Shown: positions 1-7,840 of the stretch, one piece after another
How positions within the stretch are numbered: position 1 is the stretch's first letter
How the letters are laid out: the number at the start of each line of letters is the position of its first letter
Assembly: GCF_000292345.1 (NCBI RefSeq)
Contig: NZ_ALOU01000035.1
Span: 1 to 64,000 of the forward strand
DNA length: 64,000 bases
Direction of reading: 5' to 3'
Source of the DNA: Cupriavidus sp. BIS7
Lineage (GTDB): Bacteria; Pseudomonadota; Gammaproteobacteria; Burkholderiales; Burkholderiaceae
Position numbers and translations under genes: made by a program
The notes under the pieces: model-generated
Seen by the model: the letters and a program-made list of their open reading frames with translations, nothing else
Databases searched by the model: none
What the model was told of the DNA's origin: nothing

Positions 1-302
1 CCAGCGCCGCACGCTACTCCGTTTTAGTGCCGATGAGAGCACGAATTTAATATTTCGTATTAATGTGAGTTGCGTCGATCCTACTGATCTTCATTTGAAT
101 TTTTTGCGATTTACGGGGCGGTGATGAGCGGGTAGGCATTCGCGCATCTGCCGTCTCAAGAGACAGCTACACCCCCGATCGTTCCGATAGCCAACCACGC
201 TGCCTCCAACTTGACATCCCGGCGCCACGCTCCTATTCTCCGATGCATTCCTTCTTTAAGATCATTGTTCTGTTGTATAGAACCTAAAAATCGGAGACCC
301 TC
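1..302. other. Left-edge non-coding region
   Basis: No convincing gene is visible. A long minus-strand reading frame runs in from the next gene, but it is antisense to that gene and is composed of Arg/His/Ala-rich sequence typical of GC-biased shadow frames. The region is comparatively AT-rich around positions 45-115 and most likely carries the promoter of the Bug receptor gene that starts at 303. Confidence 0.5.
267..283. promoter_or_regulatory. Inverted repeat, possible operator upstream of Bug gene
   Basis: GTTCT and AGAAC flank a 7-bp spacer about 20 bp ahead of the start codon at 303. The position, overlapping the likely -10/+1 region, suits a repressor site. No regulator gene lies next to it, so the binding protein is unknown. 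A 5-bp arm can occur by chance. Confidence 0.25.
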
Positions 303-1304
303 ATGACCGTGACCCGCCAGACCTCCTCCGCCCGTCGCGCGATGCTGTGCGGCCTGATCGTCGTGGCCACGGCTGCTGCGCTGCCAAGCGCCACGGCAAT
401 CGCCGCCGATGCCTACCCGGCACAGCCAGTTCGGCTGGTCGTGCCGTTCCCGCCGGCTGGCGGCACCGACGTGCTGTCGCGCCTGGTCTTCAACAAGATC
501 GGCACCTCCACGCACTGGACCGTGGTGGTGGAGAACCGTGCCGGTGCGGGCGGCAATATCGGGCTGGACGCCGTGGCCAAGTCGCGTCCTGACGGGTACA
601 CGATCGGCATGGGCCAGACCGCCAACCTGGCCATCAACCCGACGCTCTATCCGAAGATGCCGTATGACGCGGTCAAGGATTTCGCGCCGGTGGTGCTGGT
701 GGCAGCGCAGCCGGTGGTGCTGATCGTGCGCCAGGATTCCCCGTACAAGACGCTGGCTGACCTTGTGGCGGCGGGCAAGAGCAAGCAGTTGTCGATGGCG
801 TCGGCAGGTACCGGCACCGTGGGCCACCTGACTGGCGAGATGTTCCAGCGGCGCGCGGGTTTCAAGGCGTTGCACGTGCCTTACAAGGGTGCGTCGCCTG
901 CGCTGACAGACCTGATGGGCGGCCAGACCGACTTCTATTTCGCCACGCCGCCGATTGCCATGCCGATGCTCAAGGCCGGCAAGCTGCGCGCGCTGGGCGT
1001 GACGTCCGTCAAGCGCGTGGCGCTGCTGCCGAATGTGCCGACTGTCGCCGAACAGGGTTACGCGGGCTTCCAGGCGGAAGACTGGAAGGCGCTGGTGGCG
1101 CCGGCCGGCACGCCGGCGGACGTGATCGCGCGCCTGAATGCGGAAGTCAACAAGGCGCTCAAGGATGCGGATACGGTCGCCAGACTGCGTGAAGAAGGCA
1201 GCGAACCGCGCGGCGGCTCGGCGGCGGACCTGGGCACCTTCATCAAGAGCGAGCACACGCGCTGGGGCACGATCGTGCGCGATTCCGGCGCCCACGTAGA
1301 CTAA
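303..1304 (+). CDS. Bug-family tripartite tricarboxylate transporter receptor
   Basis: A 333-residue periplasmic solute-binding protein of the Bug (TctC) family. Residues 1-34 form a signal peptide ending near AIA-AD. The mature protein opens with the family hallmark VVPFPPAGGTDVLSR (about residues 46-60) and has the usual VENRAGAGGNIG and SRPDGYTIGMG segments that line the carboxylate pocket. The ATG follows TCGGAGACC. No TctA/TctB membrane genes are nearby, which is common for orphan Bug proteins of this group. The CoA-transferase gene follows after 18 bp, suggesting that the ligand is the acid handled by that enzyme pair. The exact ligand cannot be read from sequence. Confidence 0.92.
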   Translation: MTVTRQTSSARRAMLCGLIVVATAAALPSATAIAADAYPAQPVRLVVPFPPAGGTDVLSRLVFNKIGTSTHWTVVVENRAGAGGNIGLDAVAKSRPDGYTIGMGQTANLAINPTLYPKMPYDAVKDFAPVVLVAAQPVVLIVRQDSPYKTLADLVAAGKSKQLSMASAGTGTVGHLTGEMFQRRAGFKALHVPYKGASPALTDLMGGQTDFYFATPPIAMPMLKAGKLRALGVTSVKRVALLPNVPTVAEQGYAGFQAEDWKALVAPAGTPADVIARLNAEVNKALKDADTVARLREEGSEPRGGSAADLGTFIKSEHTRWGTIVRDSGAHVD

Positions 1305-1322
1305 ATTCCAGGCAAGACTCAC

Positions 1323-2522
1323 ATGCAAAAGCCGCTTCGCAATGTCCGCGTGCTCGACCTCACCAACGTGCTGGCCGGGCCCTTCTGCTGCCACCAGCTC
1401 GCCCATATGGGGGCCGAGGTCATCAAGGTGGAAACGCCCGGCACCGGCGATCTTGCGCGCCAGCTTGGCGCCGATGCCGAACTGAACCGCAAGCTGATGG
1501 GCGTGTCGTTCCTCGCACAGAACCCGGGAAAGCGTTCGATCACGATCAATCTCAAGCATGCGCGCGGCAAGGAAGTATTCCGCAAGCTCGTGCAGAGCGC
1601 CGACGTCGTGGTCGAGAATTTTCGCCCCGGCGTGATGACGCGCCTGGGCCTGGGCTACGAAGAACTCCGGCAGGTCAACCCGCGCCTGATCTACTGCGCG
1701 ATCTCAGGCTTCGGGCAGGACGGCCCGCTGTCCGACCTCCCCGCCTACGACCAGATCATCCAGGGCATGGCGGGCGTGATGAGCATCACCGGCGATGCGC
1801 AGACCGCGCCGTACCGCGTGGGCTATCCGGTCTCCGACACAATTGGCGGCATGACTGCGGCCTTCTCCATCGCCGCGTCATTGGCCGATACCGAACGCAC
1901 CGAGGGGTATTTCCTCGACGTGTCGATGCTCGAAGCCACGCTGGCCACGATGGGCTGGGTGGTTTCGAACCACCTGATCGCGGGCAAGGCGCCGTCGCCG
2001 ATGGGCAACGAGAACATGACCGCAAGCCCCTCCGGCACATTCCGCACCGGTGATGGCCCACTCAATATCGCCGCCAACAAGCAGGAACAGTTCGAGGCCG
2101 TGTGCCGCGTGGTGGGCCGCCCCGAACTGGCCGTCGATCCGCGCTTTGCGGAACGTCAGGCACGGCTGGCGAATCGCGCGGCGCTGACGGCCGAGCTGGA
2201 AACCGAACTGGCGAAGAAGTCCGCCACCGACTGGTGGCAGTTGCTCAATGAAGCGGGCGTGCCGGCCGGCCCGGTGCTGAACGTGCCGGACACCCTTGCA
2301 CTCCCGCAGGTGCGCGACCGCGGCATGATCGGCGCGTTTGCCAATGTGCCCGGCGTCGGCCGCGATATCCGGCTGGTGCGCACCGGCTTCAAGGTCAACG
2401 GCCAGGCACCGTCGGTGGATACCCCGCCGCCGCAGCTTGGCCAGCATACCGACGACATCCTCGGCGAGCTTGGCTATGACGCCGCCGATATCGAAACCCT
2501 GAAACAGGAGCGCGCACTATGA
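1323..2522 (+). CDS. CaiB/BaiF family (class III) CoA-transferase
   Basis: A 399-residue class III CoA-transferase that moves CoA between an acyl-CoA and a free carboxylic acid. The N-terminal VLDLTNVLAGPFCCHQLAHMG, residues 10-30, and DVVVENFRPG near residue 95 are family signatures. Asp143 in LPAYDQIIQG lies where the catalytic aspartate that forms the mixed anhydride is expected. Length is normal. It is 18 bp downstream of the Bug receptor and overlaps the citryl-CoA-lyase-like gene by 4 bp (ATGA), so the three are almost certainly one operon. Inferred role: activation of the imported acid to its CoA thioester before cleavage by the next enzyme. Confidence 0.9.
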   Translation: MQKPLRNVRVLDLTNVLAGPFCCHQLAHMGAEVIKVETPGTGDLARQLGADAELNRKLMGVSFLAQNPGKRSITINLKHARGKEVFRKLVQSADVVVENFRPGVMTRLGLGYEELRQVNPRLIYCAISGFGQDGPLSDLPAYDQIIQGMAGVMSITGDAQTAPYRVGYPVSDTIGGMTAAFSIAASLADTERTEGYFLDVSMLEATLATMGWVVSNHLIAGKAPSPMGNENMTASPSGTFRTGDGPLNIAANKQEQFEAVCRVVGRPELAVDPRFAERQARLANRAALTAELETELAKKSATDWWQLLNEAGVPAGPVLNVPDTLALPQVRDRGMIGAFANVPGVGRDIRLVRTGFKVNGQAPSVDTPPPQLGQHTDDILGELGYDAADIETLKQERAL

Positions 2523-3379
2523 GCGCCACAAGCGAATCGATCGACGCCGGCCAGCAGGCCTCGCAGGACTGGTGGCGCACGGAAATCATCGACATGAAGC
2601 CGGGCGAGATCCGCTATCGCGGCTACCCGATCGAGCAGTTGATTGGCAACGTGTCGTTCGCGCAGATGATCTGGCTGATGCTGCGTGGCGATCTGCCGGG
2701 CAAGCGCGAAGGCGAACTGCTGGACGCGGCGCTGATGGCCGCCGTCGACCACGGCCCGCAGGCGCCGAGCATCGCGATTGCGCGCATGGCCGCCACCTGC
2801 GGCGTGGGGCTCAACAATGCGATGGCATCGGCGGTCAACGTGCTTGGCGATGTGCACGGTGGTGCGGGCGAGCAGGCTGTCGAGCTTTATCAGGACATCG
2901 CACGGCGCTTCGACGCGGGCACGCCGTTTGACGATGCCGTAGCCGCCGGCCTTGCGCACTATCGCGATCTGCACGGCAAGTTCGTCTCGGGCTTCGGCCA
3001 CCGCTTCCACCCGCTGGACCCACGTGCGCCACGACTGCTGGCGCTGGTGGATCAGGCAGCCAACGACGGCGTGGTATCGGGACGATACGCGGCCATTGCA
3101 CGCGCCGTGGAGCGGGCGCTTGGCGCGGGCCGCGACAAGCCGATTCCCATGAACATCGACGGCGCGACAGCAGTCATCTACGCGGAACTGGGCTTCCCGG
3201 CACCGCTCGCGCGCGGGCTGTTCTGCCTGTCACGCTCGGTCGGCATCCTGTCCCATGCATGGGAGCAAACCCAACAGGGTGGCCGCAACAAGGGACCGAT
3301 TCCGCGGCAGTTCATCTGGACCTATGACGGGCAGCCGCAGCGGGACGTGCCGGTCGATGGGGACTCTGAAAGGCCATAG
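2519..3379 (+). CDS. Citryl-CoA-lyase-like protein (citrate synthase superfamily)
   Basis: A 286-residue single-domain member of the citrate synthase fold, clearly shorter than a full citrate synthase (about 430 residues) and of the size of stand-alone citryl-CoA lyases. The catalytic framework is present: His113 in GDVHGGAG, His161 in GFGHRFHPLDPR and Asp214 in MNIDGAT, matching the His/His/Asp triad of the superfamily. Such enzymes cleave citryl-CoA to acetyl-CoA and oxaloacetate, or a related acyl-CoA such as citramalyl- or methylcitryl-CoA. The ATGA overlap with the CoA-transferase supports a two-step citrate-lyase-like route. Substrate specificity is inferred only from neighbours. Confidence 0.8.
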   Translation: MSATSESIDAGQQASQDWWRTEIIDMKPGEIRYRGYPIEQLIGNVSFAQMIWLMLRGDLPGKREGELLDAALMAAVDHGPQAPSIAIARMAATCGVGLNNAMASAVNVLGDVHGGAGEQAVELYQDIARRFDAGTPFDDAVAAGLAHYRDLHGKFVSGFGHRFHPLDPRAPRLLALVDQAANDGVVSGRYAAIARAVERALGAGRDKPIPMNIDGATAVIYAELGFPAPLARGLFCLSRSVGILSHAWEQTQQGGRNKGPIPRQFIWTYDGQPQRDVPVDGDSERP

Positions 3380-3601
3380 CACCCTGCGCACGCTGGGGCC
3401 GGCCTTACCGTAGCCAATTCACGAGGAGGTCGGCATGCAAAATGAGCGCCCCACAGCACACCAGGAATTCTGGCGATCGCATCGCACGGCGAAGGCCCTG
3501 TCCCGCCTTCTGGCGACCAGCCTACTCAGCACACCGAGAAGCCTGTAACCTTCCCCCTTGTGGCACGCACATGCCTGCCGCCCCCACAAAGGAGCCCTTC
3601 C

Positions 3602-3922
3602 GTGCCGCGCAGACGACAGTTCCTTGGCTACCTTCCGCTTGCGCTGACTACCGGCGTTTTGAGTACAGCGGTCCTCTGCGGTCGACAAGCGCTCGCCGCC
3701 ACAGTGCTGGACGAGCAGGAGCCGCAGGCACTCAAGCTCGGCTACAAAGCCGATTCCTCCAGGGTCGACCAGCAGAAATACCCGAACCACAAGCCATCCC
3801 AGACTTGCGCCAACTGCCAGCTCTATCAGGGTGATGCGGCCAGCGCTGCCGGTGGCTGCGTGCTGTTTGGCGACAAGAGTGTCGCGGCGAAGGGATGGTG
3901 CAGTGCCTGGGAGCAAGGCTGA
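3602..3922 (+). CDS. High-potential iron-sulfur protein (HiPIP)
   Basis: A 106-residue small electron carrier. I prefer the GTG at 3602 because AAAGGAG lies 7 bp before it; an ATG at 3560 would add 14 residues with no comparable site. The N-terminus RRRQFLGYLPLALTTG is a twin-arginine signal, as expected because HiPIPs fold with their [4Fe-4S] cluster before export. Cluster ligands are Cys69, Cys72, Cys86 and Cys100 (C-x2-C-x13-C-x13-C), within TCANCQLY, GGCVLFG and KGWCSAW, which are typical HiPIP surroundings. It stands alone; likely partners are periplasmic oxidases or reductases elsewhere. Confidence 0.9.
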   Translation: MPRRRQFLGYLPLALTTGVLSTAVLCGRQALAATVLDEQEPQALKLGYKADSSRVDQQKYPNHKPSQTCANCQLYQGDAASAAGGCVLFGDKSVAAKGWCSAWEQG

Positions 3923-3997
3923 TACTGTGCGGCGCATGGATGCGGGCGGCGTGCCCGCCGGCAAGAAGACCGGGGCAGCCGCATTACACTGCTGCAA

Positions 3998-4759
3998 ATG
4001 AGCCAGAATCCCCAACAACCTCAGGCCCGGAACCTGCTCACGTCCTATTTCTGGAGTGGCGATGCCATCCGCAGTCGGCGTGTCAGTGACATTGTGCTGT
4101 CAGGCAGCGTCGACATACCCATGCCGCCCGTGCGACTGCTCGCCGACTGGGCAAGGGAGATATCGACCCGCATGGCCCTGGAAGCTGGCGATGTCGAGGT
4201 GATGCCGCTTGCGCGGGCGCGTGTTCGCTGGCCGGAGTACTCGCAGTGCGTGCAGGCGGTGTCCGATTGGACGAACACGCTTGGACTGCAAGGCCTGCTT
4301 GCCTCATGCGACGTCGCTCTGATGGCTTGCCGCGGCGCCCGGTACCACCATGACGGCGAGCAGTACGGTGGGGCGGCCTTCTGCAATCTCTTCCTGAGCG
4401 AGGACAAGGGGCAGGACGTGTACTTTCCGTTGCTCGATCTTCGAATCCCCCTGAGCCGGGGCACGGTGCTGATTTTCGATACCTGCCAGCCGCATGGCGT
4501 AGTGCGGCGCGGCAGCGTCCGTTTTGATGCGACAGACTTCCCGGCAGATCAGGATTGCACACAGCTATTCCTGACCTGGGAGCTTCCCATCGAGGAACCC
4601 AGCGTCACGCGAGCGCTAAACGTCGCGTTCGACAATGACCGTTCGACCGCGTTGCTGGTGAATGACGAGCACGTGCGGCTGAATGGTGAACGGGTCAGCG
4701 TGTGCCACGAATCAGGTGCCTTCCATTCTTTCAATACCCCAGGAGTTAGCCATGAATGA
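3998..4759 (+). CDS. Putative 2OG-Fe(II) oxygenase-like protein
   Basis: A 253-residue protein that I assign tentatively. It has a candidate facial triad: His117-x-Asp119 in RYHHDGEQYGG, and His166 in DTCQPHGVVRRG, followed by arginines that could bind 2-oxoglutarate. The order and spacing (about 47 residues) suit the double-stranded beta-helix oxygenase fold. No signal peptide is seen, so it is probably cytoplasmic. Its last 8 bases overlap the start of the DAHP synthase gene, and that gene's ribosome-binding site lies inside this one, which implies co-transcription and perhaps translational coupling. A direct link to aromatic amino-acid synthesis is not evident. Confidence 0.6.
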   Translation: MSQNPQQPQARNLLTSYFWSGDAIRSRRVSDIVLSGSVDIPMPPVRLLADWAREISTRMALEAGDVEVMPLARARVRWPEYSQCVQAVSDWTNTLGLQGLLASCDVALMACRGARYHHDGEQYGGAAFCNLFLSEDKGQDVYFPLLDLRIPLSRGTVLIFDTCQPHGVVRRGSVRFDATDFPADQDCTQLFLTWELPIEEPSVTRALNVAFDNDRSTALLVNDEHVRLNGERVSVCHESGAFHSFNTPGVSHE

Positions 4760-5894
4760 TTCACAGCGGTCCCCGTCGACCATCGCCGAAGGTTGGCAGG
4801 CGCCACCCGATCGAACCAGCGTGCCCGACGACGCCCGCGTGGAAGACATCATCCCTCTGCCTCCGCCCGAGCACCTGATCCGTTTCTTCCCGATCCGCGG
4901 CACGCCCGTCGAAGCCCTGGTCACGCACACGCGCCAGCGCATCTCGCGCATCCTGCACGGCAAGGATGACCGTCTGCTTGTGATCATGGGGCCGTGCTCG
5001 ATCCACGACCCGCAGGCCGCGCTCGAATATGCGCGGCGCCTGGCGGTGCAGCGCGAGCGCTACCAGGATTCGCTGGAGATCGTGATGCGTGTGTACTTCG
5101 AGAAACCCCGCACCACGGTGGGCTGGAAAGGGCTTATCAACGACCCCTATCTGGACGAAAGCTATCGCATTGACGAGGGCCTGCGCATTGCACGCAGCCT
5201 GCTGGTGGATATCAATCGACTTGGATTGCCAGCGGCCGGCGAATTCCTGGACGTGATCTCGCCCCAGTACATTGGTGACCTGATCTGCTGGGGCGCGATT
5301 GGTGCGCGTACAACCGAGAGCCAGGTGCACCGGGAACTCGCTTCCGGCATTTCCGCGCCGATTGGCTTCAAGAATGGTACTAACGGGAACATCAGGATTG
5401 CCATCGACGCCATCCAGGCCGCCTCGCGTCCACATCACTTCCTGGGCGTGCACAAGAACGGCCAGGTGGCCACGGTACATACCAAGGGCAACCCGGACTG
5501 CCACGTGATCCTTCGCGGCGGCAAGACTCCGAATTACGATGCCGAGTCCGTGGCAGCCGCTTGCCGGGAACTGGAAGCTGCGCGGCTGGGCAGTTCGCTG
5601 ATGGTGGATTGCAGCCACGCCAACAGCAACAAGGAGCACCAGCGGCAGATCGATGTCGCGCGCGACGTGGCGCAACAGGTGAGCAGCGGCAGCGAAGCCA
5701 TTTTCGGGGTCATGGTCGAGAGCCACCTGGTTCCCGGCGCACAGAAGTTCACCCCTGGCGTGCACAGCCTGCCCGCATTGACATACGGACAAAGCATCAC
5801 GGATGCCTGCATCGGGTGGGATGACTCGGTGGCGGTGCTGGACATGCTTGGCGAGGCCGTCAATGTACGCCGTGGGCTCAAATCGAAGCCCTAG
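4752..5894 (+). CDS. aroG: 3-deoxy-7-phosphoheptulonate (DAHP) synthase, class I alpha
   Basis: A 380-residue enzyme that condenses phosphoenolpyruvate and erythrose 4-phosphate in the first step of the shikimate pathway. Visible motifs are MGPCSIHDP, RVYFEKPRTTVGWKGL, GFKNGTNG and VDCSHANS, covering the metal and phosphate ligands of the AroFGH type. I chose the ATG at 4752 because CCAGGAG precedes it at good spacing; an in-frame start at 4683 would add 23 unrelated residues. The N-terminal extension of about 40 residues (Pro/Asp-rich) before the conserved core may serve feedback control. Which amino acid inhibits it cannot be read safely from sequence alone. It overlaps the upstream oxygenase-like gene. 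Confidence 0.93.
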   Translation: MNDSQRSPSTIAEGWQAPPDRTSVPDDARVEDIIPLPPPEHLIRFFPIRGTPVEALVTHTRQRISRILHGKDDRLLVIMGPCSIHDPQAALEYARRLAVQRERYQDSLEIVMRVYFEKPRTTVGWKGLINDPYLDESYRIDEGLRIARSLLVDINRLGLPAAGEFLDVISPQYIGDLICWGAIGARTTESQVHRELASGISAPIGFKNGTNGNIRIAIDAIQAASRPHHFLGVHKNGQVATVHTKGNPDCHVILRGGKTPNYDAESVAAACRELEAARLGSSLMVDCSHANSNKEHQRQIDVARDVAQQVSSGSEAIFGVMVESHLVPGAQKFTPGVHSLPALTYGQSITDACIGWDDSVAVLDMLGEAVNVRRGLKSKP

Positions 5895-5938
5895 CCAGCA
5901 CACCAGCACGCCAGCACAAATCACTCTGAAACGGCTTC

Positions 5939-6289
5939 CTAGCCGCCCTGGAAGTACGGGTTGCGAATGTCATAGACATGGCCGCCCGTGTTGAAATTTT
6001 GCGGATCCTGCGTCATCCCACCGGGATAGGTCGTCTGCGGGCTCATGCCTTGCGGCGGCGCTCCCGGGTCCATCGGGCTGGCCGGTGTCGTCGAAGGATT
6101 AAGGTTGGACTTGGTACTACCTTGATTCATGCCCTGCGAATATGGATCGTATTTGCCCGGGCTATCTGAGTAAGACGGATTCGCCCCGGGAGTCGGATTT
6201 GGATTCGGGGCCTGCATCTGTGCGTGCGCGGCACTGATCGCCACAACGAATGTGCCGCATGCCATCGCAAGCATTCGATTCTTCTTCAT
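5939..6289 (-). CDS. Small secreted Pro/Asn/Gly-rich hypothetical protein
   Basis: I do not recognise the family. With the ATG at 6289, preceded by AGGAGG at 6297-6302, the product is 116 residues. A signal peptide (MKKNRMLAMACGTFVVAISAAHA) is followed by a low-complexity mature chain of about 93 residues rich in Pro, Asn, Gly, Gln, Ser and Tyr, with no predicted helix and no cysteine. This looks like an intrinsically disordered periplasmic or surface protein. It is convergent with the DAHP synthase gene, 44 bp away. Confidence 0.7.
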   Translation of the reverse strand: MKKNRMLAMACGTFVVAISAAHAQMQAPNPNPTPGANPSYSDSPGKYDPYSQGMNQGSTKSNLNPSTTPASPMDPGAPPQGMSPQTTYPGGMTQDPQNFNTGGHVYDIRNPYFQGG

Positions 6290-6568
6290 CACACGTACCT
6301 CCTGCTGCAGGAGCGCAGCCATTTCAGGGTACAAGATGCGTGAGGAATGTGAAGGCGCACGGATGAAACCGCGCGCGTCCAATACGCTCAGATATTGACT
6401 CAGCAGGATCAGATATCGATGACTATCCGCACGAGTGTGTCAGACCGCATCGCTCGCTGCGCATGAAGCCGTGCGCGGGCAACGCATACGCGACAAGCAA
6501 GCGACAAGCGACGCATACGCGGACGCCATGAATGTTGCGCGATACAGCGTCAGCAAGGGCGCACGCCG
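6290..6568. other. Non-coding region with short direct repeats
   Basis: This stretch holds the promoter of the small secreted protein on the minus strand. It also has a short repeat patch: ACGCATACGCG at 6482-6492 and again at 6511-6521, with GCGACAAGC units between. No RNA gene or open frame is convincing. Confidence 0.4.
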
Positions 6569-7840
6569 CTACGCTCCAAACCTTCGGGGGTCATAAGGCG
6601 CAGGGTCGACATAGGTCTGATCGCGGTCGAACAGTTCCGCCAGCAGCCGCGCGGTGGCAGGGCCCAGCGTCAGCCCCTGGTGACCATGGCCGAAATGGAA
6701 CCACAGGTTGGCATGATGAGGTGCGCGGCCAATTACCGGGCGCATATCGGCGATGCACGGCCGGGCGCCCATCCACGGCTGCGGCTCCACCGCAGCGCCG
6801 AGCCTGACGAGATCGCCCGCAAGCATTTCGGCGCGCGCGGACTGCACCGGCGTGGGCGGTGCGTCGTGATGCGCGAACTCGGCGCCCGTGGTCAGGCGCA
6901 GACCCTGCCGCATCGGCGCCAGCAGGATGCCGTTCTCGGCGTCGAGCAGCGGCTTCGTCGGCATGGCCTCCGCATCCACCGCATAGTGACGGTGATACCC
7001 GCGCTTGACGAACAACGGCAGCCGATAGCCGAGCCGCCGCGTCAGTCCCGCCGCCCACGGCCCCAGCGCGATCACGGCCTGCTCGGCATCGATATCACCC
7101 GCCGACGTCCGCACGGTCCAGCCGCTGCCTGATGCGCGCAGCGTATCGGCATCTCCTCGCAGGATCACCCCGCCCTCGCGTTCGAACAGCGCCGCGTAGC
7201 GCATCACCAGTTCGCCCGGATCGGTCACGGTCCACGGGTCCAGCCAGTGGATTGCTCCGGCCAGCGCCGTTTGAAGGGCCGGCTCCGCGTCGGCCAGCGC
7301 CGCGCCGTCGAGCAACGCATAGCCGAGTTCGTGCGCGGCCGCCACGGTCTTCGCGTCGCGCGCGGCTTCGTCAAACGCTGACGCCGTGCGATAGGCCTCG
7401 ATCCAGCCCGTCTTGCGAATCAGGTCCTGCGCACCGGCGCGTTCAATCAGCGGCGCATGTTCGTCGATGCAATGCCGGATCAGCGCGCTATAGGCTTGCA
7501 CCGTGCTTTCATAGCGCTGCGGCGCAGACGCACGCCAGTAGCGCGCCAGCGCGGGAACGAGCGATGGCAGCGCGCGCACGTGGTAGTGGACATCGTTGCC
7601 GCGGCGCGCTGCCACGCGCAGGATGGCCTGCCATGCACGCGGGAACGCATAGGGCCGCACGGCCTCGCGCTGGATGATGCCGGCGTTGCCGTACGAAGTC
7701 TCACGCCCCGGCGCCTTTCTGTCGATCAGGCACACCGCATGGCCGCGCTGCTGCAGCGCGAGCGCCGTCGATACGCCGACGATGCCGGCGCCAAGCACGA
7801 TCACTTCGGATTTGCGGGAGGTTCTGGAAGCATCAGTCAT
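6569..7840 (-). CDS. FAD-dependent amine/D-amino-acid dehydrogenase (DAO family)
   Basis: A 423-residue flavoprotein. The N-terminal Rossmann motif VLGAGIVGVSTALAL (residues 15-29) binds FAD, RKAPGRETSYGNAG resembles the second FAD contact of DadA-like enzymes, and the C-terminal PVIGRAPHHANLWFHFGHGHQGLTLGP carries the usual GHG closing motif (only key residues given). DadA-type enzymes oxidise D-amino acids or secondary amines to keto acids and pass electrons to the respiratory chain. The ATG overlaps the stop of the upstream LysR gene by one base (TAATG), so both are one transcript. It may feed the dehydratase/aldolase pathway on the other strand, but no direct substrate clue is visible. 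Confidence 0.85.
   Translation of the reverse strand: MTDASRTSRKSEVIVLGAGIVGVSTALALQQRGHAVCLIDRKAPGRETSYGNAGIIQREAVRPYAFPRAWQAILRVAARRGNDVHYHVRALPSLVPALARYWRASAPQRYESTVQAYSALIRHCIDEHAPLIERAGAQDLIRKTGWIEAYRTASAFDEAARDAKTVAAAHELGYALLDGAALADAEPALQTALAGAIHWLDPWTVTDPGELVMRYAALFEREGGVILRGDADTLRASGSGWTVRTSAGDIDAEQAVIALGPWAAGLTRRLGYRLPLFVKRGYHRHYAVDAEAMPTKPLLDAENGILLAPMRQGLRLTTGAEFAHHDAPPTPVQSARAEMLAGDLVRLGAAVEPQPWMGARPCIADMRPVIGRAPHHANLWFHFGHGHQGLTLGPATARLLAELFDRDQTYVDPAPYDPRRFGA

Noticed and set aside
156-1559. A 467-codon minus-strand open frame at the left edge
   Set aside because: It overlaps the Bug receptor and the CoA-transferase starts in antisense. No family match is visible and the two plus-strand genes are secure.
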